This document shows, in pieces, positions 11,944 through 23,756 of a DNA stretch of 64,000 nucleotides; position 1 is the first letter of the stretch; each line of letters begins with the position of its first letter. The notes under the pieces are model-generated. The model did no database searches, was not told the origin of the DNA, and worked only from the letters and a program-made list of their open reading frames with translations. Source of the DNA: Drosophila pseudoobscura (taxonomy: Eukaryota; Arthropoda; Insecta; Diptera; Drosophilidae); NCBI RefSeq assembly GCF_009870125.1, contig NC_046679.1:24738001-24802000 (forward strand). Reading direction: 5' to 3'. Both the position numbers and the translations under genes were made by a program.

Positions 11944-12945
11944 CATATTTATACCCGATACTCAATTATTCGATTTGTGCTGAAAATGGATGTGTGTAAC
12001 GTCCAGAAGGAATCGTTTCCGACTCCATAAAGTATATATATTCTTGATCAGCATCAATAGCCGAGTCGATTGAGCCCTGTCTGTCTGTCCGTCTGTCCGT
12101 CCCTTTCAGCGCCTAGTGCTCAAAGATTACAAGAGCTAGAGCAACGACGTTTTATATCCGGACTTCTGTGATGTGTCACTGCTACAAGTATATTTCAAAA
12201 CTTTGCCCCGCCCACTTCCGCCTCCACAAAGGACGAAAATCTGTGGCATCTACAATTTTAAAGTTACGAGAAAACGCAAAACGCAGAGTCGTAGAGGATG
12301 ATTATATGTTCTAGAGTACAAAATCTGAACCAGATTGTATAATTATTATAGCCATAATCAAGAAAACAATTTCATTCTTTCTCGCTCTGTCTCTCTCTAA
12401 CACACAGGTTTCATGGTCGGTTATGCCAATTGCAAAATATGAGTTCAAGGATCTCAGAACCTATAAGAGCCAGAGCAACCAAATTTGGTATCCACACTCC
12501 TTTGATATCGGACCTTGACCGTTTTGTGTCAAAATTTCGCCACACCCCCTTCCGCCCCCGCAAAGGACGAAAATCTGGGGCATCCACAAATCTGAGAGAC
12601 TATTAAGGCTAGAGTAATCAAATTTGCACTTCTGTTAGACGTCAGTATAAAAAGTATATCTCAAAACTTCGCCCCACCCCCTTCCACCACAACAAAGGAC
12701 AAAAATCTGGTGCGTCTACAATATTGCAGATTCGAGAAAACTAAAAACGCAGAATCAGAGAGAATGACCATATCTATTAGATCGCTGAATCTGGATAAGA
12801 TCGGATCATTTTTATAGCCAAAAGAAACAAATCTATTTGAAGTGGCTACGCAGCGCCCGACGTCACGCTCAGACTGATTTTCGGGTATCAGTCGGGTATA
12901 ACTGTAGAGTTGCGGTGTCCGCAGCAACTCACAAAGTTCCCCCTC
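11944..12945 (+). mobile_element. DINE-1 (INE-1) Helentron copy, left of the Ago2 palindrome
   Basis: It starts with ATTTATACCCGATACTCAA. It continues with the INE-1 core words GAATCGTTTCCGAC, TAAAGTATATATATTCTTGA and ATCAATAGCCGAGTCGAT, then a short GTCTGTCC repeat. These words are diagnostic of the DINE-1/INE-1 non-autonomous Helentron family (SGM and ISX/ISY relatives in the obscura group). It ends with GGTGTCCGCAGCAACTCACA and then runs directly into the palindrome boundary at about 12,948. A second copy in the same orientation lies at 37,888-39,013. Confidence 0.8.
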
Positions 12946-13206
12946 GTTTATTGTTAGGTCTGAAATATAAATAGAAGCCTACGTATCCCTAAACTCTTCG
13001 AGTACCCGGTATACAAAATGTTATTTAGAGAATTCCTAGCATAGTTGAAACTGCACACCAAATGAAAATTAATGATTTACTACCAGATTCGACTACAAGA
13101 CTATTAGAATCCATCACACAGCACAGGGCTATACGTCAAACATATTTCGAGTAAAAAGTTTGGCATCAGAAAACAGGACATAAATATTGCAGTCATTCGA
13201 AACAAT

Positions 13207-13212
13207 TCAGTC
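13207..13212 (+). promoter_or_regulatory. AGO2: Candidate initiator of Ago2 copy A
   Basis: TCAGTC matches the Drosophila initiator (TCAKTY), 62 bases upstream of the ATG at 13,271. It follows an AT-rich ATAAATATT about 25 bases before. The same sequence occurs at 18,611-18,616 (B) and inverted at 31,912-31,917 (C) and 39,526-39,531 (D), so all four units carry a promoter. Confidence 0.4.
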
Positions 13213-13270
13213 GTCGGGAACAGATATAAAATTCAACAAAAATAAAAATAATACAAATAAAAATATAAAA

Positions 13271-16200
13271 ATGGGAAAGGAAAATAGTGAGTGAAATACA
13301 TAACCTGAAAGTGAAAATTTGAATTTGTTTAATAAAATACATTTATTCCGATTAGAATATAAACCGAATGCCGAAAAACCAAGCAAACCAACCATCAAGC
13401 GGTACTTCGGCAAGCCCCTCCAAGAGCATCAACTAAAAGGTAAGTGAAGGATTGTTTCGACCCTGGCTGTACGTTGTTTACTTTTAAGATGTACGTTTTG
13501 GGAGGAATGAGTTGCAATTTCAATGAGTTGGACCTTCCTGAGTTCTGTGTTCTGTGTTCTGTGAATGTGCCATATACGGCCTCCAAATACGTTGCTCAGA
13601 ATGTAGCCAAATAGCAGTAGACCCCTAGATGAATCGCGACTTTTCGTTTTTGTTTTAATTAGGTATGTTTCTATCAGAAAGCTACCTCTAGAGGGCGATA
13701 TTTCGTTCGAATTTAACAAAAAAATATTTTGACATTTTACTCCAAGGCATACTTGATGGTTTCCATTTCAAGTGGGTAGCAATGAAGCTTTGAAATTTAG
13801 TTAGAAAATAACCGTGACCTTGATAAATCGCGGTCCATTGAGGGTATTTTGTTTTGCTTTGGATTTGTTACCGCAGGTCCGTGTATCGATTACTTACCAT
13901 TAATTATTCCACTCTTCTTCACGAATCTTAGCTACAGGTGCGTCTACGGAAGGAGACAAGGTTACTCACCCTCCGTATGGAGGTCCTGCCGCCTCTGGCT
14001 TGCAGAAGCAGAAGCAGAAGCAGGAAGAGGAGCAAGGAGAATGGCAGACACAGCGGTGTCAGAAGAGGCGCGATAAGGCCGGGGAAGGCTGGGGCGGAAA
14101 GCAGCAGCAGCAGCGGCAGCAGCAACTTCCACAACAGCGCGGACAACACCGCGATCCTATAGAAAAACAGAACCAGCAACAGCAGACAGTACAACGGCGT
14201 CTTCAGGGTCACAATGAACAACACCAAGGAGGCTCCCAGTTCTATGGTCCACCAAAACCGCAAGACGAACTCCCAAAATGGCCAAGAGCCCAGAACCGAG
14301 GTCTGCCTCTGCAGCCTCTGCAGAATCTGCAGAATCTGCTCCCTCAGACCCAAAAAGTGGTGCCGCCACTCCCAGCAGGCACCATGAAACGTGGAACTTT
14401 GGGAAAACCAGGTCAAGTATCTGTTAATTATCTCGAAGTTAACTTGGATAAAATGCCTGCGGTGGCCTATCAGTACGATGTGAAGATCACGTCAGTATGT
14501 CCTAAGAAGTTCTATCGTCAGGCTTTTGAGCAGTACAGAGTTGAACATTTGGGCGGTGCGATTGCCGCATATGATGGACGTGGATCGTGCTACTCAGTTG
14601 TGAAACTAAAATGCAGCCCCCAGGGCCAAGAAATTAAGGTAAGTGTTGTATATTTCGCTGAGTTTGATGTGCTTTTGAAGTGAAACTTGCCTCTTGTCCT
14701 CTTGTCCTCTTGTCGTCCAGGTAACAGATCGCCACGGCCGTACCTTGAATTACACTGTGGAGCTCAGGAAGACACAGGACTCGGAAGTCGATTTGAGCTC
14801 ACTAAGAAGGTGAGTGAACCGAATTGAACGAATTGAACCGAATGTGTGCAGTTTTCCATTTTTCCATTTTTGCAGCTACATGAAGGACAAGATTTATGAT
14901 AAGCCCATGCGAGCCTTGCAGTGTCTGGAGGTTGTGTTGGCGGCTCCCTGTCATAACACCGCTAGACGCGCCGGTCGCTCCTTCTTCAAAGGGTCTGATC
15001 CCGGAAACACCTTTGATCTTAAAGACGGCTACGAAGCTCTGGTTGGGCTCTATCAAACATTCGTGCTTGGCGATCGCCCGTTTGTTAATGTGGACATATC
15101 ACACAAGGCCTTTCCGAAGGCCATGTCGATCATTGACTATATAGAGCAGTATCAGAGGCAGAAAATTGACAAAAGCACAAATCTTGACTACAGGCGTTCT
15201 GATATTGAGTCATTCCTAAATGACATTAATATAATTTACGACCCGCCTGCCTGCTTTGGCAGCGCCCCTCGCGTCTTCAGAGTCAACGGGCTTTCCAAGG
15301 CTCCGGCTAGCACTCAGACATTTGAGCTGGATGGGAAAGAAACGACCGTTGCAAAGTACTTCAAGTCTCGGGAGTATGATTTAAAGTTTCCGAACCTTCT
15401 CTGCTTGCATGTTGGGCCGCCGTTGAAACACATTTATTTGCCTATCGAACTATGTCGCATTGACGATGGACATACAATGAAGGTGAGTTAAAAATCTCCA
15501 AGCTCCCAGCGGGGAGCTTCCCTTCACTCCAAATCATTCTGCGTTTCCTGCTTTTATTTGTTTTATCTGTATCTGTATCGTATCGCAGCGCAAGGATACT
15601 GCTGCTCGGGTGGCGGCCATACTTAAGTTTGCTGCCACGTCAACCAACGAGAGGAAGGCCAAGATCGTCCGCCTACTGGAATATTTCAAGCACAATTTAG
15701 ACCCGACCATCAGCCACTTTGGCATACGCCTGGGCACTGACTTCATCGTCGTGAATACACGCACGCTCAATGCGCCTCAGATTGAGTACAAAAACAACAA
15801 TTTGGCTTCGGTGAGGAACGGTTCGTGGCGCATGGATCGGATGCAATTCTTTGAACCCAAGCCGAAGCCACATAAGTGGGCCATACTCTACGGTAAGATT
15901 AACTACCAGTATGTGGACGAGCTTCAGAAGATGGTAAGTTTTTCAGCATTGCAGCATTGCAGCATTTCAAACAGATCCGATCCTAATCCGACTAATTTTC
16001 GTCGCAGGTTCTTCAGCAGAGTCGCACCGTCAATCTGTGCCTGGATACCAAAGCCGACAAACGGAATTACAAGGACGAACGTGAACTAGATGCTCATTTC
16101 CACGATTTCAAAAGAAATCAATTTGATTTGGTGTTCGTTATTATACCAAATGTCGGGCGCTCTTATGATGTCGTCAAGCAAAAGGCTGAGCTGAAGCACG

Positions 16201-17282
16201 GCATTCTCACGCAATGCCTCAAGCAGATCACAGTCGAGCGTAAATGCAACCCGCAGTGTATTGGTAACGTTCTACTTAAGGTCAATTCCAAGTTGAACGG
16301 TATTAATCACAAGCTAAGGGATGACCCGCGCTGTCTGTTAAAGAACGCAATGTTTTTGGGTGCCGATGTGACTCATCCGTCGCCCGATCAGTGGGAGATG
16401 CCCAGTGTGGTGGGTGTTGCCGCCTCCCATGATCCATTCGGGGCTTCATATAACATGCAATATCGCTTGCAACGCTCTACCCTGGAGGAGATCGAGGACA
16501 TGGAGTCGATAACCCTGGAGCACTTGCGTGTTTATTATCAGTTCCGGAAATCATATCCCGAGCACATCATCTATTACCGTGATGGTGTCGGCGATTGTCA
16601 GTACCCCAAGATCAAAAGTGAAGAGTTGAGAGGAATTACTGCGGCCTGCTGCAAGGTACCGTTGCATCCGTTGCATCCGTTGCATCCAGATTTTGTTGTC
16701 ATTTTCAATCGCTACTCGACCGTTCGCCTTTCAGATGCACATTAAACCCAAGATTTGCTGCGTCATTGTAGTTAAGCGGCATCATACGCGCTTCTTTCCG
16801 AGCGGAGCTCCATCGCAATACAACCAGTTGAACAATGTCGATCCGGGAACCGTCGTCGATCGCACCATTGTCCATCCCAATGAGATGGAGTTCTTCATGG
16901 TCAGCCATCAGGCGAATCAGGGGACGGCCAAGCCGACGCGTTACAGCGTAATTGAGAATACGGGCAACTTGGATATTGATGTACTGCAGCAATTGACATT
17001 CAATCTTTGTCACATGTTTCCTCGTTGCAACCGCGCAGTGTCTTATCCGGCTCCGGCATATTTGGCACATTTGGCTGCGGCACGTGGACGTGTCTACCTC
17101 ACTGGGTGCGATATTAATACTATTATTATTATTGTTTCATATATTCGTTCTGATAACGTCTTGACTAATATCTTGACCGCTTTTCTTCCAGCTCCACCAT
17201 GTTCCGTTCTCCACAGGAGGAGTACGCAAAGCGTTTGATTGTTCCAGACTTCATGAAGACGAATCCTATGTACTTCGTGTAG
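13271..17282 (+). CDS. AGO2: Argonaute-2 copy A, 983 aa, nine coding exons
   Basis: Argonaute-2 loads Dicer-2 siRNAs and cleaves complementary RNA. Exons that join in frame: 13,271-13,286; 13,356-13,439; 13,938-14,638; 14,721-14,809; 14,876-15,482; 15,589-15,933; 16,008-16,655; 16,735-17,105; 17,192-17,282. All have GT-AG borders and total 984 codons with stop. The start MGKEN resembles the fly AGO2 start MGK. A glutamine-rich N-terminus (about residues 50-180) precedes the N, PAZ and PIWI domains. The slicer residues are present: D734 in GADVTHPS, D806 in YYRDGVGD, H942 in PAYLAHL, plus the glutamate finger in LEEIEDM. The C-terminus NPMYFV is typical. It differs from B by IDDGHTMK instead of IDDRQTMK and by an extra QNL unit near residue 145. 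The candidate poly(A) signal AATAAA is at about 17,997. Confidence 0.95.
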
Positions 17283-17388
17283 GCATCAGAAAACAGCTTC
17301 ACTTCTGCCTATATGCCTATAGTAATTCAATTCAAATATGATTATTCTTTATCAATTTCATCAATTGAATATTTTATCATTATCATCA

Positions 17389-17982
17389 TGTGAGGGGCAC
17401 ACTCTACTCACTCTACTCTACTCTACTCTACTCTACGTTGTAGCTGTATACCAGAGCTGTCGACCAGAGCTACGCAGTAGCCGGCGCTACGGCGACGTGT
17501 GTGCTGAACGGGTCGCTTCGTCCGCCGCTTGAAGTCCTGGTTGGTCCAACCGTCCCACTTGCGAGTTCGAAAATCGCTCCTGAGCCTGGCCCGGGATAGT
17601 ACGTGCCAGGGCACGCTTTTCCCTTTTTTGCAGCCTTTATGCCGCTCTGCTATTTTGTAGCTTTCTGCTGCTGGCCTCTGCTTGCGGGTGTGAGAGGGTC
17701 GGTATTCCCTTCTCCCTCTATCCATGCTGGCTCTTTTAATATAGTCGCCCGGCTCTCTTGGCACCGGCTGCTCTGGCGGTATGACGTGGGCGTGAGAGCG
17801 ATCGTCGAGCTTTCGTGGTATTGTCGTTTCGTTATTTCCCCACTCTGTGTGGCGTAACGTAGCGTGATTTCCCCTGTTTGAGGTGACTTTGTGCTGCCGC
17901 AGTGTCATGTTGAGGTAGGCCCATTGCTGGTGATGCTCTTGGCGATTCTCTGGAGCTGATTCCGGTTTTGGTTCATTTTACA
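17389..17982 (-). repeat. LTR-like module downstream of Ago2 copy A
   Basis: A 594-bp block beginning TGTAAAATGAACC and ending CCCCTCACA when read on the minus strand. It holds a TATA-like TATATTAAAAG (about 17,733-17,743) and a long antisense open frame with no known domain. Identical blocks follow copy B (22,759-23,352) and copy D (33,653-34,241). It could be a solo LTR captured before the duplications, or simply Ago2 3' flank. I see no convincing target-site duplication. If it is a promoter it would fire antisense into Ago2. Confidence 0.35.
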
Positions 17983-18674
17983 ATCTGGCTAATTAAATAA
18001 AATCTCACCGTTTTAGTCTGCTTAGTCTATTTTCGTAGCCTAAATGCGAATATATATACCCACCAACAGGGGGTGATCAAAGAAACATGGATATGTCAAG
18101 GGATAAGTGTTAATGAAATACTCGTAATAATGCCCTCTGGGCTGTCCCTACAGGGGACGGTGCTACTCCTGTTTCTTCACAAGTTGAAAGAAAGTACTAG
18201 TTAAGACTAAGCGAGAGAGGAAAGAATGATCTCAATTGAGGGAAAATACGGTTTATTTATTGACTATTTTGACTGAACCGCGAATTAATTTCAATTGCAT
18301 TTAAATTGTATCGATTGAAATTGGTCAATCATTTGAAATAATTTACTTGCTTGAGCGCATGAAAAATAGCAGAACCTCTGATGAAACAATTTTGTGTGGA
18401 TTGATATGTGCATGAAAGATTTCACTCCTTTCCTTAGTGGAAATCAATGGAGTCAAATATTTTGTTCGATTTTCACTAAAATAATAAGCAGCTGCTGTTG
18501 TAGATTATTAGAATCGATCACACAGCACAGTGCTATACGTCAAACATATTTCGAGTAAAAAGTTTGGCATCAGAAAACAGGAAATAAATATTGCAGTCAT
18601 TCGAAACAATTCAGTCGTCGGGAACAGATATAAAATTCAACAAAAATAAAAATAATACAAATAAAAATATAAAA
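17983..18674 (+). other. Spacer between Ago2 units A and B, with B promoter
   Basis: It contains the probable poly(A) signal of copy A (AATAAA near 17,997), an AT-rich linker and the tandem junction at about 18,490-18,520 (GCAGCTGCTGTTGTAGATTA). Then comes the promoter/5'UTR of copy B, with its initiator at 18,611. No other gene is visible. Confidence 0.6.
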
Positions 18675-21600
18675 ATGGGAAAGGAAAATAGTGAGTGAAA
18701 TACATAACCTGAAAGTGAAAATTTGAATTTGTTTAATAAAATACATTTATTCCGATTAGAATATAAACCGAATGCCGAAAAACCAAGCAAACCAACCATC
18801 AAGCGGTACTTCGGCAAGCCCCTCCAAGAGCATCAACTAAAAGGTAAGTGAAGGATTGTTTCGACCCTGGCTGTACGTTGTTTACTTTTAAGATGTACGT
18901 TTTGGGAGGAATGAGTTCCAATTTCAATGAGTTGCACCTTCCTGAGTTCTGTGTTCTGTGTTCTGTGTTCTGTGAATGTGCCATATACGGCCTCCAAATA
19001 CGTTGCTCAGAATGTAGCCAAATAGCAGTAGACCCCTAGATGAATCGCGACTTTTCGTTTTTGTTTTAATTAGGTATGTTTCTATCAGAAAGCTACCTCT
19101 AGAGGGCGATATTTCGTTCGAATTTAACAAAAAAAGATTTTGACATTTTACTCCAAGGCATACTTGATGGTTTCCATTTCAAGTGGGTAGCAATGAAGCT
19201 TTGAAATTTAGTTAGAAAATAACCGTGACCTTGATAAATCGCGCAGGTCCGTGTATCGATTACTTACCATTAATTATTCCACTCTTCTTCACGAATCTTA
19301 GCTACAGGTGCGTCTGCGGAAGGAGACAAGGTTACTCACCCTCCGTATGGAGGTCCTGCCGCCTCTGGCTTGCAGAAGCAGAAGCAGAAGCAGAAGCAGG
19401 AAGAGGAGCAAGGAGAATGGCAGACACAGAGGTGTCAGAAGAGGCGCGATAAGGCCGGGGAAGGCTGGGGCGGAAAGCAGCAGCAGCAGCAGCAGCAACT
19501 TCCACAACAGCGCGGACAACACCGCGATCCTATAGAAAAACAGAACCAGCAACAGCAGACAGTACAACGGCGTCTTCAGGGCCACAATGAACAACACCAA
19601 GGAGGCTCCCAGTTCTATGGTCCACCAAAACCGCAAGACGAACTCCCAAAATGGCCAAGAGCCCAGAACCGAGGTCTGCCTCTGCAGCCTCTGCAGAATC
19701 TGCTCCCTCAGACCCAAAAAGTGGTGCCGCCACTCCCAGCAGGCACCATGAAACGTGGAACTTTGGGAAAACCAGGTCAAGTATCTGTTAATTATCTCGA
19801 AGTTAACTTGGATAAAATGCCTGCGGTGGCCTATCAGTACGATGTGAAGATCACGTCAGTATGTCCTAAGAAGTTCTATCGTCAGGCTTTTGAGCAGTAC
19901 AGAGTTGAACATTTGGGCGGTGCGATTGCCGCATATGATGGACGTGGATCGTGCTACTCAGTTGTGAAACTAAAATGCAGCCCCCAGGGCCAAGAAATTA
20001 AGGTAAGTGTTGTATATTTCGCTGAGTTTGATGTGCTTTTGAAGTGAAACTTGCCTCTTGTCCTCTTGTCCTCTTGTCGTCCAGGTAACAGATCGCCACG
20101 GCCGTACCTTGAATTACACTGTGGAGCTCAGGAAGACACAGGACTCGGAAGTCGATTTGAGCTCACTAAGAAGGTGAGTGAACCGAATTGAACGAATTGA
20201 ACCGAATGTGTGCAGTTTTCCATTTTTCCATTTTTGCAGCTACATGAAGGACAAGATTTATGATAAGCCCATGCGAGCCTTGCAGTGTCTGGAGGTTGTG
20301 TTGGCGGCTCCCTGTCATAACACCGCTAGACGCGCCGGTCGCTCCTTCTTCAAAGGGTCTGATCCCGGAAACACCTTTGATCTTAAAGACGGCTACGAAG
20401 CTCTGGTTGGGCTCTATCAAACATTCGTGCTTGGCGATCGCCCGTTTGTTAATGTGGACATATCACACAAGGCCTTTCCGAAGGCCATGTCGATCATTGA
20501 CTATATAGAGCAGTATCAGAGGCAGAAAATTGACAAAAGCACAAATCTTGACTACAGGCGTTCTGATATTGAGTCATTCCTAAATGACATTAATATAATT
20601 TACGACCCGCCTGCCTGCTTTGGCAGCGCCCCTCGCGTCTTCAGAGTCAACGGGCTTTCCAAGGCTCCGGCTAGCACTCAGACATTTGAGCTGGATGGGA
20701 AAGAAACGACCGTTGCAAAGTACTTCAAGTCTCGGGAGTATGATTTAAAGTTTCCGAACCTTCTCTGCTTGCATGTTGGGCCGCCGTTGAAACACATTTA
20801 TTTGCCTATCGAACTATGTCGCATTGACGATAGACAGACAATGAAGGTGAGTTAAAAATCTCCAAGCTCCCAGCGGGGAGCTTCCCTTCACTCCAAATCA
20901 TTCTGCGTTTCCTGCTTTTATTTGTTTTATCTGTATCTGTATCTGTATCGTATCGCAGCGCAAGGATACTGCTGCTCGGGTGGCGGCCATACTTAAGTTT
21001 GCTGCCACGTCAACCAACGAGAGGAAGGCCAAGATCGTCCGCCTACTGGAATATTTCAAGCACAATTTAGACCCGACCATCAGCCACTTTGGCATACGCC
21101 TGGGCACTGACTTCATCGTCGTGAATACACGCACGCTCAATGCGCCTCAGATTGAGTACAAAAACAACAATTTGGCTTCGGTGAGGAACGGTTCGTGGCG
21201 CATGGATCGGATGCAATTCTTTGAACCCAAGCCGAAGCCACATAAGTGGGCCATACTCTACGGTAAGATTAACTACCAGTATGTGGACGAGCTTCAGAAG
21301 ATGGTAAGTTTTTCAGCATTGCAGCATTGCAGCATTTCAAACAGATCCGATCCTAGACCGACTAATTTTCGTCGCAGGTTCTTCAGCAGAGTCGCACCGT
21401 CAATCTGTGCCTGGATACCAAAGCCGACAAACGGAATTACAAGGACGAACGTGAACTAGATGCTCATTTCCACGATTTCAAAAGAAATCAATTTGATTTG
21501 GTGTTCGTTATTATACCAAATGTCGGGCGCTCTTATGATGTCGTCAAGCAAAAGGCTGAGCTGAAGCACGGCATTCTCACGCAATGCCTCAAGCAGATCA

Positions 21601-22652
21601 CAGTCGAGCGTAAATGCAACCCGCAGTGTATTGGTAACGTTCTACTTAAGGTCAATTCCAAGTTGAACGGTATTAATCACAAGCTAAGGGATGACCCGCG
21701 CTGTCTGTTAAAGAACGCAATGTTTTTGGGTGCCGATGTGACTCATCCGTCGCCCGATCAGTGGGAGATGCCCAGTGTGGTGGGTGTTGCCGCCTCCCAT
21801 GATCCATTCGGGGCTTCATATAACATGCAATATCGCTTGCAACGCTCTACCCTGGAGGAGATCGAGGACATGGAGTCGATAACCCTGGAGCACTTGCGTG
21901 TTTATTATCAGTTCCGGAAATCATATCCCGAGCACATCATCTATTACCGAGATGGTGTCGGCGATTGTCAGTACCCCAAGATCAAAAGTGAAGAGTTGAG
22001 AGGAATTACTGCGGCCTGCTGCAAGGTACCGTTGCATCCGTTGCATCCGTTGCATCCAGATTTTGTTGTCATTTTCAATCGCTACTCGACCGTTCGCCTT
22101 TCAGATGCACATTAAACCCAAGATTTGCTGCGTCATTGTAGTTAAGCGGCATCATACGCGCTTCTTTCCGAGCGGAGCTCCATCGCAATACAACCAGTTG
22201 AACAATGTCGATCCGGGAACCGTCGTCGATCGCACCATTGTCCATCCCAATGAGATGGAGTTCTTCATGGTCAGCCATCAGGCGAATCAGGGGACGGCCA
22301 AGCCGACGCGTTACAGCGTAATTGAGAATACGGGCAACTTGGATATTGATGTACTGCAGCAATTGACATTCAATCTTTGTCACATGTTTCCTCGTTGCAA
22401 CCGCGCAGTGTCTTATCCGGCTCCGGCATATTTGGCACATTTGGCTGCGGCACGTGGACGTGTCTACCTCACTGGGTGCGATATTAATACTATTATTATT
22501 ATTGTTTCATATATTCGTTCTGATAACGTCTTGACTAATATCTTGACCGCTTTTCTTCCAGCTCCACCATGTTCCGTTCTCCACAGGAGGAGTACGCAAA
22601 GCGTTTGATTGTTCCAGACTTCATGAAGACGAATCCTATGTACTTCGTGTAG
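18675..22652 (+). CDS. AGO2: Argonaute-2 copy B, 981 aa, nine coding exons
   Basis: A second full Ago2 in tandem with A. Exons: 18,675-18,690; 18,760-18,843; 19,308-20,002; 20,085-20,173; 20,240-20,846; 20,959-21,303; 21,378-22,025; 22,105-22,475; 22,562-22,652; 982 codons with stop. The domain layout and slicer triad are the same as in A, and the PIWI exons look identical by translation. Differences cluster in the glutamine/lysine repeats of exon 3 (one more KQ unit, fewer Q, lacks the extra QNL) and in the exon-5 end IDDRQTMK. Intron 2 lacks a 41-base piece found in A, C and D, lost between short repeats. Downstream of B lies the antisense FHA arm, so read-through from B would enter the central hairpin. 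Confidence 0.95.
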
Positions 22653-22758
22653 GCATCAGAAAACAGCTTCACTTCTGCCTATATGCCTATAGTAATTCAA
22701 TTCAAATATGATTATTCTTTATCAATTTCATCAATTGAATATTTTATCATTATCATCA

Positions 22759-23352
22759 TGTGAGGGGCACACTCTACTCACTCTACTCTACTCTACTCTA
22801 CTCTACGTTGTAGCTGTATACCAGAGCTGTCGACCAGAGCTACGCAGTAGCCGGCGCTACGGCGACGTGTGTGCTGAACGGGTCGCTTCGTCCGCCGCTT
22901 GAAGTCCTGGTTGGTCCAACCGTCCCACTTGCGAGTTCGAAAATCGCTCCTGAGCCTGGCCCGGGATAGTACGTGCCAGGGCACGCTTTTCCCTTTTTTG
23001 CAGCCTTTATGCCGCTCTGCTATTTTGTAGCTTTCTGCTGCTGGCCTCTGCTTGCGGGTGTGAGAGGGTCGGTATTCCCTTCTCCCTCTATCCATGCTGG
23101 CTCTTTTAATATAGTCGCCCGGCTCTCTTGGCACCGGCTGCTCTGGCGGTATGACGTGGGCGTGAGAGCGATCGTCGAGCTTTCGTGGTATTGTCGTTTC
23201 GTTATTTCCCCACTCTGTGTGGCGTAACGTAGCGTGATTTCCCCTGTTTGAGGTGACTTTGTGCTGCCGCAGTGTCATGTTGAGGTAGGCCCATTGCTGG
23301 TGATGCTCTTGGCGATTCTCTGGAGCTGATTCCGGTTTTGGTTCATTTTACA
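22759..23352 (-). repeat. LTR-like module downstream of Ago2 copy B
   Basis: Same block as 17,389-17,982, offset by 5,370 bp, with the same minus-strand TATA-like box. It is essentially unchanged between A and B. Confidence 0.35.
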
Positions 23353-23756
23353 ATCTGGCTAATTAAATAAAATCTCACCGTTTTAGTCTGCTTAGTCTAT
23401 TTTCGTAGCCTAAATGCGAATATATATACCCACCAACAGGGGGTGATCAAAGAAACATGGATATGTCAAGGGATAAGTGTTAATGAAATACTCGTAATAA
23501 TGCCCTCTGGGCTGTCCCTACAGGGGACGGTGCTACTCCTGTTTCTTCACAAGTTGAAAGAAAGTACTAGTTAAGACTAAGCAAGAGAGGAAAGAATGAT
23601 CTCAATTGAGGGAAAATACGGTTTATTTATTGACTATTTTGACTGCACCGCGAATTTGCATTTAATTTCGATTGCATTTAAATTGTATCGAACCATTGGT
23701 CAATCATTTGTTCGATTTTCACTAAAATAATAAGCAGCTGCTGCTTTCCGCCCCAG
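23353..23756. other. Left patchwork junction into the central hairpin
   Basis: Unit B's 3' spacer is shortened here: about 120 bases found in the A-B spacer are missing after ATCATTT. The sequence GCAGCTGCTG then fuses to a scrap of Ago2 exon 3 in antisense (CTTTCCGCCCCAG), then to Ago2 exon 5 (CCTTGCAGTGTCTGG) and then to the FHA-gene arm. The joins share a few bases, as expected of microhomology-mediated repair or template switching. Confidence 0.6.

Noticed and set aside
12661-12927. 88-codon minus-strand frame left of the palindrome
   Set aside because: It falls inside the DINE-1 element, which is non-autonomous and non-coding.
13928-14416. Long minus-strand leucine-rich frame opposite Ago2 exon 3 (repeated at 19,298-19,780 and, inverted, 30,725-31,198 and 37,205-37,681)
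   Set aside because: It is the antisense reading of CAG/AAG repeats in Ago2 exon 3, which gives leucine/serine runs. It changes length with the repeats and has no splice or start context of its own.
17423-17908. 161-codon minus-strand basic frame downstream of Ago2, conserved in three units
   Set aside because: Conservation is explained by recent duplication of DNA. The frame has no known domain and lies in the 3' flank or LTR-like block, so I do not call a gene.
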